Of a stretch of 64,000 nucleotides of DNA, positions 1 through 8,901 are shown piece by piece. The notes beneath the pieces are model-generated. The model worked only from the letters and a program-made list of their open reading frames with translations. It ran no database searches and had not been told where the DNA came from. Origin of the DNA: Gammaproteobacteria bacterium 39-13. GTDB lineage: Bacteria; Pseudomonadota; Gammaproteobacteria; Berkiellales; Berkiellaceae. The DNA lies in contig MKTN01000020.1 of NCBI GenBank assembly GCA_001898235.1, forward strand, positions 36,603-100,602, read 5' to 3'. Positions within the stretch are counted from its first letter, which is position 1, and every line of letters starts with the position of its first letter. The position numbers were made by a program, and so were the translations under genes.

Positions 1-1
1 G

Positions 2-88
2 ATCTTAGGAGTGTTATTCGCTTGTGCATGTGGAATCATCAATGTTATCTGGTTAGAGCATGAAGATCTGCTTGAAGAAGATGAATAA
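2..88 (+). CDS. C-terminal end of a truncated membrane protein
   Basis: An open frame enters from the left edge and stops with TAA at 86-88. The 28 visible residues are a hydrophobic stretch (ILGVLFACACGIINVIW) followed by an acidic tail (EHEDLLEEDE). This looks like the last membrane helix and cytoplasmic tail of a transporter or other integral membrane protein. Too little is visible to name the family. Confidence 0.45.
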   Translation: MLGVLFACACGIINVIWLEHEDLLEEDE

Positions 89-137
89 CAGTAGATGCAT
101 TTTCATCTATTTAAGTTAGTAGATTAGGGAAGATTGT

Positions 138-791
138 ATGTCGCAAACCAAAATGAAATTTGCTGCTAAAAAAGAAGCGATAACTGACCAAGATATTGAA
201 AATATTATTACGAGTTTTGATCGCAAGACTTTTCGCAATTTATCTTATCTGACAATCAATTATGGCAGCATTACAGATACTCAGGTTGCTAAACTTGCGC
301 CTCATTTGAGCACTGGAATGTTGCAACGCCTTAAGCTTTCTTTTAAAGAAATTAGCAGCGATTCAACTCAATTGATTTTGAAAAATGTGGCACAGAATCC
401 CAATTTATCTACAGTCAATATTAACTTGGGTGATAAGGCCTATGTTAAGAAAGATTTAGCCGCTTTCTTAGCACAAATTTCTGCTCCATCAGTAGAAACA
501 CCTCCAACAGAAGTAGATTCTTTAATCGACAGTTTTGGTCAGTTTTTTACCGACGTTCAGAAAGATCTCAGCGATGCAAAAAATACTATCACTGGTGCGA
601 TTGAAGGATTTAAAGACACATTTGGCGATATCAATGACATTGGCAATAATGCACTCAATGCATTTAGTCATGCAAAAACACTTATGGCTTCTTGCCTACC
701 TAACCGTGACTACGCGGATGGAGCGGATAAAAGAGCGTCTGAATTTAATTCGTCACCCTCTCATCCAAAACCTAAATTAAAAACGGCTTAA
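138..791 (+). CDS. Leucine-rich-repeat-like protein of unknown function
   Basis: A 217-residue protein with no signal peptide. Residues about 15-115 show leucine/asparagine periodicity (LSYLTINYGSI, LQRLKLSFKEI, LSTVNINLGDK) resembling two or three ribonuclease-inhibitor-type leucine-rich repeats. Residues about 125-185 are predicted helical and amphipathic (SLIDSFGQFFTDVQKDL onward), and the tail is Ser/Pro/Lys-rich. The gene converges on def and overlaps its stop by four bases. Short LRR proteins of this kind are common in intracellular bacteria, where some are secreted. Export here is only a possibility, because no signal can be recognised. Family assignment is weak. Confidence 0.6.
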   Translation: MSQTKMKFAAKKEAITDQDIENIITSFDRKTFRNLSYLTINYGSITDTQVAKLAPHLSTGMLQRLKLSFKEISSDSTQLILKNVAQNPNLSTVNINLGDKAYVKKDLAAFLAQISAPSVETPPTEVDSLIDSFGQFFTDVQKDLSDAKNTITGAIEGFKDTFGDINDIGNNALNAFSHAKTLMASCLPNRDYADGADKRASEFNSSPSHPKPKLKTA

Positions 792-1321
792 CGAATAAGC
801 CCAGCTTCTCGTAAAGCTGCAGTTACCCCGAGCGTTCGCATATTATCCATGCGTTCGGGGTACAATTTCCCTTCTAAGTGATCTATTTCATGTTGAATAA
901 TGCGTGCTTCAAAACCTTGGTAGCGGTTTTGGAAAATTTTTCCTTGCTTATCTTGTGCTTCTACCTCAATCCATTCATGACGGGGTACAAGTCCTCGGAT
1001 TTCAGGCAAACTTAAGCAACCTTCATAGAGATAAACTTTTTCTTCACTGGCATGAATAATTTTAGGGTTCACCATTAAGGTGCGTGGAACGGGTGCTTGA
1101 TCTGGATAACGTGCATTCATTTCAAATCCATATACCAAGACGCGTAAAGGTACATTAATTTGAGGGGCTGCTAATCCCACTCCTTGTCTTGCTTGCATAG
1201 TAGCAAAAAGTTCTTCAATCAGTTGCTGTGCTTCAAGCGTACCAAACCAAGTTAAGGGAACGATTTTGGCTGGTTGTCGTAATTGTGGCGTACCAGCAAC
1301 AATAATATTTTTAATGCTCAT
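788..1321 (-). CDS. def: Peptide deformylase
   Basis: Removes the formyl group from the N-terminal methionine of new proteins; a cytosolic Fe/Zn hydrolase. All three family motifs are present in 177 residues: GVGLAAPQ (47-54), EGCLS (100-104, with metal ligand Cys102) and HEIDH (144-148, two His ligands and catalytic Glu145). Length is normal for a bacterial Def. The gene stands alone, without the usual fmt partner next to it, so this may be a second or relocated copy. The ATG at 1321 is the only sensible start. Confidence 0.96.
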   Translation of the reverse strand: MSIKNIIVAGTPQLRQPAKIVPLTWFGTLEAQQLIEELFATMQARQGVGLAAPQINVPLRVLVYGFEMNARYPDQAPVPRTLMVNPKIIHASEEKVYLYEGCLSLPEIRGLVPRHEWIEVEAQDKQGKIFQNRYQGFEARIIQHEIDHLEGKLYPERMDNMRTLGVTAALREAGLIR

Positions 1322-1437
1322 AACTTTTAATTCTTAGCAATGTTGACTTGTAACCACAATCATATCAAAAATAGCGCCTTAAACTAAGCTTGATAAATTG
1401 TGCAAGTTTGCAGACTTTTATACATGGGGTAGTGAGC

Positions 1438-1998
1438 ATGTCGACATTAGGACCAAAGGGGATCGCATCGGCTTTTATCGATGTCGTTATTAGCGGTAAA
1501 GTTCAACAAGTGAAAATCCATCATAAAAAGATGATGGCACATTTTGCAACTTTATCTTTATCTGAAAAACAACAACGGCTAAAAGGGGTGCTCGCAGAGG
1601 CATTAAAATGGGCTGCTGCCAAAGGTTATCTTTGGATTGTGAAATTCTTAGTATTTAGACATAAAGATATTGTTTCACGCGAGATGAAAATTCAAGCTCT
1701 TCGCAAAGCAATTATTTACAGAGCAGATAACGTCAAGATCTTTTTGCTAGGACAGACAGAGCTTGAGATAGAGGGTATTTATAAAAACCCCAATTTTGGG
1801 GGAGGAGCAGAAAAGGGTAGTATTGCGCTTTTAAAAGAAAAGTATGATGAAAATGAAATAAGTCAAAACCACTCTAAATATTACTCGAGCGTATTTATTC
1901 CCAATTTTGCAAATGTTTTGGAAAAAATGAAAGCGCTTAGTATCGATTCAAGTGCGCCTTCAGCACAGGCTAATGTTTATACTCCTAAAAATAAATAG
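1438..1998 (+). CDS. Hypothetical protein with degenerate ankyrin-like helices
   Basis: The frame is open from a TTG at 1390, but the ATG at 1438 is preceded by a GGGGTAG ribosome-binding sequence and gives a cleaner 186-residue start (MSTLGPKG). Residues about 45-120 contain paired helices with ankyrin-like wording (LKWAAAKGYLWIVKFLVFRHK, then LRKAIIYRADNVKIFLL), and the rest is unassignable. There is no signal peptide or membrane segment. It is probably a small, worn ankyrin-type protein. The TPLH-type turn that would make the call firm is absent. Confidence 0.55.
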   Translation: MSTLGPKGIASAFIDVVISGKVQQVKIHHKKMMAHFATLSLSEKQQRLKGVLAEALKWAAAKGYLWIVKFLVFRHKDIVSREMKIQALRKAIIYRADNVKIFLLGQTELEIEGIYKNPNFGGGAEKGSIALLKEKYDENEISQNHSKYYSSVFIPNFANVLEKMKALSIDSSAPSAQANVYTPKNK

Positions 1999-1999
1999 C

Positions 2000-2599
2000 T
2001 TACCCTACGGAATAAATTTGACCCGTTTGCAACCCTTCAACACTTTTACTGTAGGCAAGGGCTACGCGTGAAGCAGGTACAGGATGAAAACCATGAAAAC
2101 AATGACCAAAAGCTTGCATCGATTCTTCTAAAATAGTGGGACTGACCGCATTAATACGGATTGCGCGTGGCATTTCAATTGCTGCGCCAATCACAAAACC
2201 GTTGATAGCAGAGTTTACCATGGAACCACTTGAGCCAAACTTAACAGGATCATGGCTTAGTATGCCACTGGTTAACGTGAAGGAACCGCTATCATTAATA
2301 TATTTCTTACCAATTAACACTAAGTTAACTTGTCCCATTAATTTATCTTTAAGCCCATAAAAATAATCCTCAGAGGTCATCGCAGAAAGTTCAGCAAATT
2401 GGATTTTGCCGGTAGTTGCGATGACGGCATCAAATTCACCGATAGACTTATACATTTTTTCGATCGATGCTATATCGGTGATATCGACATGCACATCCCC
2501 ATGTCGGTGGGCCGCAACTATCACACGATGGCGCAGTCCCATTTCTTTAGCTACCGCGCGGCCTATGGTGCCTGAACCTCCTACAATAATAACTTTCAT
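2000..2599 (-). CDS. Short SDR-family protein lacking the catalytic Tyr-Lys pair
   Basis: A 199-residue Rossmann-fold protein of the short-chain dehydrogenase/reductase type. The N-terminal nucleotide-binding motif GGSGTIG (residues 7-13) is intact, and a TSG after a central strand could supply the catalytic Ser. Where the family has YxxxK, the sequence reads GSSGSMVNSAING; by alignment with the following A-x-x-G, Tyr is replaced by Gly and Lys by Asn. It is about 50 residues shorter than typical SDRs. It may bind NAD(P) without normal oxidoreductase chemistry. It lies just downstream of the RND efflux operon on the same strand, 18 bases after the permease stop, so it may be co-transcribed. 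Confidence 0.8.
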   Translation of the reverse strand: MKVIIVGGSGTIGRAVAKEMGLRHRVIVAAHRHGDVHVDITDIASIEKMYKSIGEFDAVIATTGKIQFAELSAMTSEDYFYGLKDKLMGQVNLVLIGKKYINDSGSFTLTSGILSHDPVKFGSSGSMVNSAINGFVIGAAIEMPRAIRINAVSPTILEESMQAFGHCFHGFHPVPASRVALAYSKSVEGLQTGQIYSVG

Positions 2600-2617
2600 A
2601 AAACCGTTCCTATCTTA

Positions 2618-5600
2618 TCAATTTAATGTCACTGGTGATGGAAAGTGTTCTGGTTCTGGTGATTTCCCTTTTGCCTCTTTGCTGAGATCTTCAGCCAACA
2701 GCATGTACATTGCTGGTACCACAAATAGGGTAAATAGCGTCCCAATAGAAAGTCCAGTTGCAATTACAAGTCCAATGTTGTAACGGCTTACTGCACCGGC
2801 ACCGCTTGCTGTAATAAGTGGCACTACTCCAAGTACCATAGCCGCTGTTGTCATGAGAATAGGGCGTAAGCGGATCCCGCAGGACATTTCAATGGCTTCG
2901 AGTTTACTTTTACCTTCCAATTGAAGATCATTAGCAAATTGTACAATGAGGATCCCGTGCTTACTGATAAGTCCTATCAGGGTAATCAAACCTACTTCTG
3001 TATAAATATTTAATGTGGCGCCGCCAATACCTAAGCTGACAAAGATCATTGCACCACAGATCGACATCGGTACGGTAATAAGAACAATCAATGGATCGCG
3101 AAAGCTTTCAAATAAAGCAGCAAGCGTTAGGAAAATAATGATAAGGGCAAAAAAGAAGGTGACAACAAGCGCACTACCTTCTTGCACATATTGACGTGTG
3201 GGGCCCGCAGAATCTAGCGTATAACCTTGGGGCATAATTTCCTTGGCAGATTTTGTAAGAAAATCTAAGGCTTGTCCTGTCGTTATTCCTGGAAATAAAA
3301 CTGCTGAAATAGTCGCAGAATTAAGTTGTTGAAAGTGGTTAATAGACTCTGGGACGACTGTTGTTTTAATGCTAGCGACTGTCGATAAGGGAACTGAAGT
3401 GCCATTGGCAGTCGTAATATAATAATCTAATATTTGGTCTGAATTTAAACGTTCAGTTCGCATCATCTGTGGGATTACTTGGTAAGAACGACCCGCCATG
3501 CTGAAATAATTAACATAGTTTTGGCTTAAGCTTGACGCTAACACATTACCAATATCCTGCATAGTTAAGCCTAATTCTGAGGCTTTATCTCTATCTAAAA
3601 CAATTGACGTTTGCGGTTTATCAAGCTTGAGATCCGAGTCAATGTACATGAACATACCGCTTGCTCGGCCTTTGTCTAATAAGGCAAGAGAGATTTCATT
3701 TAACTCATCAAAACTTCCCGTTGTTTGCAATACAAATTGAATAGGTAAGCCACTGCTACCAGGAAGGGGGGGGAGCTGAAAGACGGCAGTATGTGCTCCT
3801 GCTATGCTATCAACAGCCGCTTGAACTAAAGGTTGAATTTGATCTGCTGTCCTTGTTCGTTCATCCCATGGTTTTAACACCATACCAGCAATTGCTGAAT
3901 TGAGACCGCTACTCCCATCCACTTGGAAGACATGATCGGTTTCTTTAAATTTTTCAAAGGCCTCGAAAACTTGGCGAGAATACAGTTGTGTTTGTTCTAT
4001 GCTTGCGTTCGCTGCTGTTGTTAATTGTGTAATAATAATACCTTGATCTTCCATTGGTGCTAGCTCTGATTTAGCAGTAGCATAAAGAAAGTAGTTACTG
4101 GCCAAAATAATAGCTGCAAAGGCAAGCGTTACAGGCAGATAATGCAGTGATGCTTTGAGAAGCGTTTCATAACGTGTGCGTAACCATTCAAACTGTTTAT
4201 CAATAAAATGAACGAATCCACCGTCAGTGTTGGTGGAAACTTTCAAAAATTTTGAGCACATCATTGGAGACAAGGTTAATGCGACAATAGCTGAGATCCC
4301 GACGGAGCCCGCCAAAGTAAAAGCAAATTCTGTAAATAAGGCGCCTGTGAGGCCTCCCATGAATCCAATCGGCGCATAGACTGCAATGAGTACAACAGAA
4401 ATTGCAATGATAGGATTGGCTAATTCTCTTGCCCCAAGAATGGCAGCATCTGAAGATGACATGCCTTCTTCCATATGACGGTAAACGTTTTCCACTACGA
4501 TAATAGCATCATCTACCACAAGCCCAATGGCGAGCACTAAGGCTAAAAGGGTAAGTAGGTTAATAGAATAATGTAGGGCCAACATAATAAAGAAGGCGCC
4601 AATCAGAGATAGTGGAATTGCAATCACTGGGATCATTACCGATCTGACTGATCCTAAAAAGAGGAAAATAACGACGGTCACAATAACAAGTGCTTCTACG
4701 AGAGAGCGGATCACTTCGCGAATAGAGCTATCGACAAAAAGGGAAGAGTCATACACGATTTTAGCGTTTAATCCTTCGGGCAATTGTGCCTGGATATTAG
4801 GGAATTCCTTTTTGATACTGTTAAGTACAGTTAATAAGTTGGCCGATGGTGCTAATTTAATCCCGATATAAACGGCTTTGTCACCATCAAAACTGACCGA
4901 AGAATCATAATTTTGTGCACCTAAAGAGACGTTACCCACATCTTTTAGGCGGACAATAGCGCCATTTTCTGATTTTAGAATGAGGTTTTTAAATTCCTCT
5001 ACAGTATGCAAACCTGTTTCGGAAATAAGGTTGACCACTACCATTTGTCCATCGGTACGACCTGCTGCGGAGATAAAATCATTATTATTAAGTGCATTGA
5101 ATACATCTGCTGCCGTTAGGCTATAAGCCGATAGTTTGATGGGATCTAGCCAAGCACGTAGGGCAAAGATACGAGGGCCAAGGATTTCAGCGACTTGCAC
5201 GCCATCAATGGTTTGCAATTTGGGTTGGACGACTCGTGTAAGATAATCGGTGATATTATTTGTAGGTAACACATTGCTATTAAAACCAATATACATCGCA
5301 TCAATCGTTTGACCAATAGTGATGTTCATGGTCGGTTGCTGGGCTTCTTTGGGCAATTGATTGATAACTGCATTTACTTTGGTGCTAATTTCTGTCAAAG
5401 CGCTGTCTGCACTGTAGTTCAATCGCAGATAAGCAGTGATGACGCTTTGTCCCAAGGTACTGGCCGAGGTCATATAGTCAATGCCATTTGCTTGTGCAAT
5501 AGAATTTTCTAATGGTGTGGAAATAAAACCGGCAATTAACGCAGGATCGGCGCCGGTATAAACTGTAGTGACAGTAATTACGGCATTTTCTGTATAAGGA

Positions 5601-5710
5601 TATTGTAAAATTGGAAGCGCGCCAATCGAACGAAGGCCCAACACCAAGATCATTAAGCTAACGACGGTGGATAGTACAGGTTTTCGAATGAATATATCAG
5701 TAAATTGCAT
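2618..5710 (-). CDS. RND multidrug efflux pump, inner-membrane permease
   Basis: A proton-driven exporter of the HAE-type RND family (AcrB/MexB-like), 1030 residues, the usual length. There is one N-terminal membrane helix (about 11-31), a large periplasmic loop, a cluster of helices from about 335, and a second loop/helix set with twofold symmetry. The proton-relay aspartates in TM4 are present (GLVVDDAII, D400-D401), and a Lys sits in the matching TM10 position (LISKHGILIV). It is the last structural gene of a compact operon: outer-membrane factor, adaptor, permease. The adaptor stops 11 bases before it. The substrate cannot be read from the sequence. Confidence 0.95.
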   Translation of the reverse strand: MQFTDIFIRKPVLSTVVSLMILVLGLRSIGALPILQYPYTENAVITVTTVYTGADPALIAGFISTPLENSIAQANGIDYMTSASTLGQSVITAYLRLNYSADSALTEISTKVNAVINQLPKEAQQPTMNITIGQTIDAMYIGFNSNVLPTNNITDYLTRVVQPKLQTIDGVQVAEILGPRIFALRAWLDPIKLSAYSLTAADVFNALNNNDFISAAGRTDGQMVVVNLISETGLHTVEEFKNLILKSENGAIVRLKDVGNVSLGAQNYDSSVSFDGDKAVYIGIKLAPSANLLTVLNSIKKEFPNIQAQLPEGLNAKIVYDSSLFVDSSIREVIRSLVEALVIVTVVIFLFLGSVRSVMIPVIAIPLSLIGAFFIMLALHYSINLLTLLALVLAIGLVVDDAIIVVENVYRHMEEGMSSSDAAILGARELANPIIAISVVLIAVYAPIGFMGGLTGALFTEFAFTLAGSVGISAIVALTLSPMMCSKFLKVSTNTDGGFVHFIDKQFEWLRTRYETLLKASLHYLPVTLAFAAIILASNYFLYATAKSELAPMEDQGIIITQLTTAANASIEQTQLYSRQVFEAFEKFKETDHVFQVDGSSGLNSAIAGMVLKPWDERTRTADQIQPLVQAAVDSIAGAHTAVFQLPPLPGSSGLPIQFVLQTTGSFDELNEISLALLDKGRASGMFMYIDSDLKLDKPQTSIVLDRDKASELGLTMQDIGNVLASSLSQNYVNYFSMAGRSYQVIPQMMRTERLNSDQILDYYITTANGTSVPLSTVASIKTTVVPESINHFQQLNSATISAVLFPGITTGQALDFLTKSAKEIMPQGYTLDSAGPTRQYVQEGSALVVTFFFALIIIFLTLAALFESFRDPLIVLITVPMSICGAMIFVSLGIGGATLNIYTEVGLITLIGLISKHGILIVQFANDLQLEGKSKLEAIEMSCGIRLRPILMTTAAMVLGVVPLITASGAGAVSRYNIGLVIATGLSIGTLFTLFVVPAMYMLLAEDLSKEAKGKSPEPEHFPSPVTLN

Positions 5711-5721
5711 GAATAATCCTT

Positions 5722-6855
5722 CTATTCATCCAAAGGTTTGGGATCCGGGTTATTTTTAGGCATGACCGTGTTATTAATTTTGACATGACTGCCATTTTTG
5801 AGTTTGAGCTGACCTGCCACAACAACAATATCACCTTCGTTTATTCCTTTAGTAATAGCGACTTGATCACCCCGTGTACTGCCGACACTGACGAAAGTTT
5901 GAGTAACCGTTAGTATAGGCTCGCCTTTTTTATTTTTTCCTTGTTCTCTGACAATATACGCGATATCGCCGTAAGGGTTATAGCTGATGGCGGTTTGTGG
6001 CAAGGTCAAATAGTTTTGGGGTTTACCTGTTGTCACTTCAACGGTTGCAAACATACCAGGAAGTAAAAGTTGCTTAGAGTTGGCGACCGTTGCTTCAACT
6101 TGCACGTTACGCGTTGCTGTATCGACAATAGGATTGATAGTGGTAATTTTTCCGGTAAATGTTTTGCCTGGGTAGGTATCGCACACAGCAGTAATAGTTT
6201 GTCCTACCCTGATATTCACCAGTTCTTGTTGCGGTAAATAGAAATCAATGTAAATTGGATCAAGAGTTTGTAAGGTAACGATTTTATCCCCGACATTGAC
6301 ATATTGACCGGGGTTCACATAATTGATCCCTAATCGACCAGAAAAGGGTGCTGTGATATTTTTTTTGGCAACGGTTGCACGTTGTTGCTCTACCTGGGCA
6401 ATTAAACTCTTAAGATTACCTGCATCATTATCTACGACTTGCTTGCTAACAGCTTGTACCGCATATTGAGCTTTGTCTCTTTCATAAGTGATCCTGGCAA
6501 GTTCTGCTGAAGCTTCTAGTGAATGCAATTGTGCAACCTCAGCGTCGTCATTAAGTTTAACTAGCTGCTGCCCTTGTTTCACATTGGCACCTGGTGTGAA
6601 TTGAATCGTACGCACTAAACCTGCTAGTTCTGTGGTGACATCGACACCGCGAACAGCGCGAAGACTGCCAGCTGCCCTGATCCGATTTTGCCAAGCTTCA
6701 GGGGATGCTTTCATCGTGGAAACTGTGACCGTAGCGGAGGCTCCAGCCTCTGCCATATATTTTTTCATCATATAGGATTTGAAAAATTGATAACCAAAAA
6801 TAAGTCCGAATAAGAGCCCGACGCCGATTAGCATAATGATCATTCGCCTAGCCAT
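5722..6855 (-). CDS. RND efflux periplasmic adaptor (membrane fusion protein)
   Basis: A 377-residue HlyD/AcrA-type adaptor that bridges the inner-membrane permease and the outer-membrane channel. An N-terminal membrane anchor covers about residues 4-26 with no lipobox, so it is probably tethered by the helix. Next come a lipoyl/barrel-sandwich half-motif (VRTIQFTPGANVKQGQQLVKL), a short helical hairpin, the returning half-motif (ITAPFSGRLGINYVNPGQYV), a beta-barrel domain and a membrane-proximal domain. Its start overlaps the end of the outer-membrane factor gene by eight bases, consistent with translational coupling. Confidence 0.94.
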   Translation of the reverse strand: MARRMIIMLIGVGLLFGLIFGYQFFKSYMMKKYMAEAGASATVTVSTMKASPEAWQNRIRAAGSLRAVRGVDVTTELAGLVRTIQFTPGANVKQGQQLVKLNDDAEVAQLHSLEASAELARITYERDKAQYAVQAVSKQVVDNDAGNLKSLIAQVEQQRATVAKKNITAPFSGRLGINYVNPGQYVNVGDKIVTLQTLDPIYIDFYLPQQELVNIRVGQTITAVCDTYPGKTFTGKITTINPIVDTATRNVQVEATVANSKQLLLPGMFATVEVTTGKPQNYLTLPQTAISYNPYGDIAYIVREQGKNKKGEPILTVTQTFVSVGSTRGDQVAITKGINEGDIVVVAGQLKLKNGSHVKINNTVMPKNNPDPKPLDE

Positions 6856-8338
6856 TTGATAGCTCCCTTATCAAATCTTGGTTCCACCAACCTCCCCCTA
6901 TTGCTTGGAAAAGGGCCGCCGTATCGGTATAACGTGCTGCTTGTGCTTGGATCCGTTTGATTAACGCTTGTTGGTATTGATTCTGTGCATTCAATAAAGA
7001 AAGATAATTCACAGCACCTAGCTGATATTGCTCTTGTGTGATGATGAGTAAATTTTTAGCAGTACTTTCTGCTTCCGCTTGCGCTTTAAGAGTTTTGGCA
7101 TCCATTTCAACTGCACGTAATGCATCGGCGACATTTTGGAAGGCTTCAAGCACAGTCTGACGATATTGTGCGAGTGCTTGTTCATAAGCTGCAATAGCTG
7201 CTCTTCTTTGAGCAAGCAAAGCGCCGCCATGAAATAGAGGTTGTGTGATTTGACCAATGATGGTCCATATATTGGTGCTGGGTTTAAAGAGATCGCTTAG
7301 CTTCAGTGCTTCCCAGCCATAAGTACCATTAATCGTAAATTGAGGTAACAGATTCGCTGTTGCAACACCGATTTGTGCGCTGGCTTGATGCAATAAAGCC
7401 TCTGAAGCACGAATATCAGGGCGTTGTCGCACCAATCTAGAGGGTAAGCTAATCGGTAAATCTTCAGGCAAATTCAGCGCATCCAAAGAAAAAGTAGGAA
7501 TATCACTTTCACTGGGTAAACAACCAATCAAAATCGCTAAGGAATGGCGCGTTTGCGCTAAGCTTTTTTCAATCGGTGGTAAAGAGGCTTTTGCTTGTGC
7601 TAATTGACTTTCTTGAGAGAGCACATCTGAGCGAGAAGCACCGCCTAACTCAAATTGCTTTTGCACTATGTTAAGAAGATTTTGCTCTAACTGAATAATT
7701 TCTATCGTTGCATTTTTTTGCGCTTCTAAAGAAGCCTCAGTGATAGCAGTTGTAGAAATATTTGCAGTCAATGCAAGATAGGTGGCTTCTAATTGATAGC
7801 GCTGATAATCTACTTGAGCACACAAAGCTTCCAAATCGCGTCGATTTTTACCAAAAACATCCAATGTGTATGAAACGTTTACTTGTGTATTAAAAAGATT
7901 AAAAATCGAAGAGGAAGTTGAATCAGGTGTACCAAAAGCTGCGCCTGAAAATTTTTGTCTTTCTGCAAATCCTTGTAAATCAACAGTAGGATAAAGATAA
8001 GTTCCTGCTTGGGCACGATAATTTTCCTGTGCTTGTTTAAGGGCTGCCTGAGCAGATTTTAAATTTGGGCTGTTTGCTATCCCTTGGACGATTAAGGCGT
8101 TGAGGGCTTCGCAATGAAACAATGTCCACCACAATTCAGGAATATCTTCGCCGGCAATAAGATACTGGGTTTTGCCGCCGTTGACAGGGGCGCTAACAGT
8201 TTGTTCTGGTTGTGGAGATTCCGTATATATAGGAGTATTGGGCGCTGGGGGAGATTTAAAATCAGGACCCACAGCGCATCCTTGCAAAGTAGCATAAATT
8301 GCAACGCAGCAGATTTTCTTATTAGCCATCCATGGCAT
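6848..8338 (-). CDS. RND efflux outer-membrane factor lipoprotein (OprM/NodT family)
   Basis: A 496-residue TolC-like outer-membrane channel. The N-terminus is a lipoprotein signal with lipobox LQGC (Cys21), followed by the family-typical CAVGPDFKSP. Two repeats of coiled-coil helices follow (YRAQAGTYLYPTVDLQGF in the first half, IGVATANLLPQFTINGTYGW in the second). It is first in the efflux operon and shares eight bases with the adaptor gene. An ATG at 8329 is an alternative start and leaves the signal intact. Confidence 0.94.
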   Translation of the reverse strand: MPWMANKKICCVAIYATLQGCAVGPDFKSPPAPNTPIYTESPQPEQTVSAPVNGGKTQYLIAGEDIPELWWTLFHCEALNALIVQGIANSPNLKSAQAALKQAQENYRAQAGTYLYPTVDLQGFAERQKFSGAAFGTPDSTSSSIFNLFNTQVNVSYTLDVFGKNRRDLEALCAQVDYQRYQLEATYLALTANISTTAITEASLEAQKNATIEIIQLEQNLLNIVQKQFELGGASRSDVLSQESQLAQAKASLPPIEKSLAQTRHSLAILIGCLPSESDIPTFSLDALNLPEDLPISLPSRLVRQRPDIRASEALLHQASAQIGVATANLLPQFTINGTYGWEALKLSDLFKPSTNIWTIIGQITQPLFHGGALLAQRRAAIAAYEQALAQYRQTVLEAFQNVADALRAVEMDAKTLKAQAEAESTAKNLLIITQEQYQLGAVNYLSLLNAQNQYQQALIKRIQAQAARYTDTAALFQAIGGGWWNQDLIRELSNG

Positions 8339-8901
8339 AGATTAGTCCGCATCCAGCGTAAAGATTTTTTTAAGTATAGGTGCAAACGTTGTTAGTTACT
8401 AAAATAGGTTGCTGCTTTTACTTTCAGAGTGATTCAAAAATTGTTTTAGAGGGAAAGGATTGATTCATATATAGAGAGTATGGGCATGTGCTCATAACAA
8501 TTGAATGGTTAGACCAGAGGCGTGAGCACTAGAGGCGCATAAAATACATGACTTTTGCATGAGGCAAAGCCATGATCTCCTTATAGTCCCAATTAGCTAT
8601 TGTTCAAACTTTGGCCAAGGTAGGGCTTAAATTCGGGAGTGATGAGTACACACGCATCTGCCAATTATCCTCTGACGTAGGCTATCTATCCATCTTCTGA
8701 CAACTTTTATTTACAATTCTAACTAATTTTTTTATGCTTGTGTTTATAAATCAATCTTGATATGTTGGGATTTATGAAAATGAAAACCCTCCGCTTATTA
8801 TCACTTCATCTGCTGGGCAGCCTTGGCTGCTAACATCTATCGAATTCAAAACATATTATTTTTAATTTATTATCGACTTCAGTGGTGATGAGGTTATGTT
8901 C
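8339..8901 (+). other. Long intergenic region between divergent efflux and MFS genes
   Basis: This stretch must hold the promoters of the leftward RND operon and the rightward MFS gene. I see no tRNA or clear riboswitch. The only gene-like item is the tiny reading frame at 8774-8833, listed separately. Confidence 0.5.
8774..8833 (+). other. Possible leader peptide or lipoprotein-signal remnant
   Basis: An ATG preceded by TTGGGA opens a 19-codon frame, MKMKTLRLLSLHLLGSLGC, then stops. The composition (basic start, leucine core, L-G-S-L-G-C end) is that of a lipoprotein signal cut off exactly at the lipid-acceptor cysteine. The last codons overlap a short inverted repeat (GCAGCC-TT-GGCTGC). 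It could be a decayed lipoprotein gene or an upstream peptide for the MFS gene. This is a weak call based on pattern only. Confidence 0.25.
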
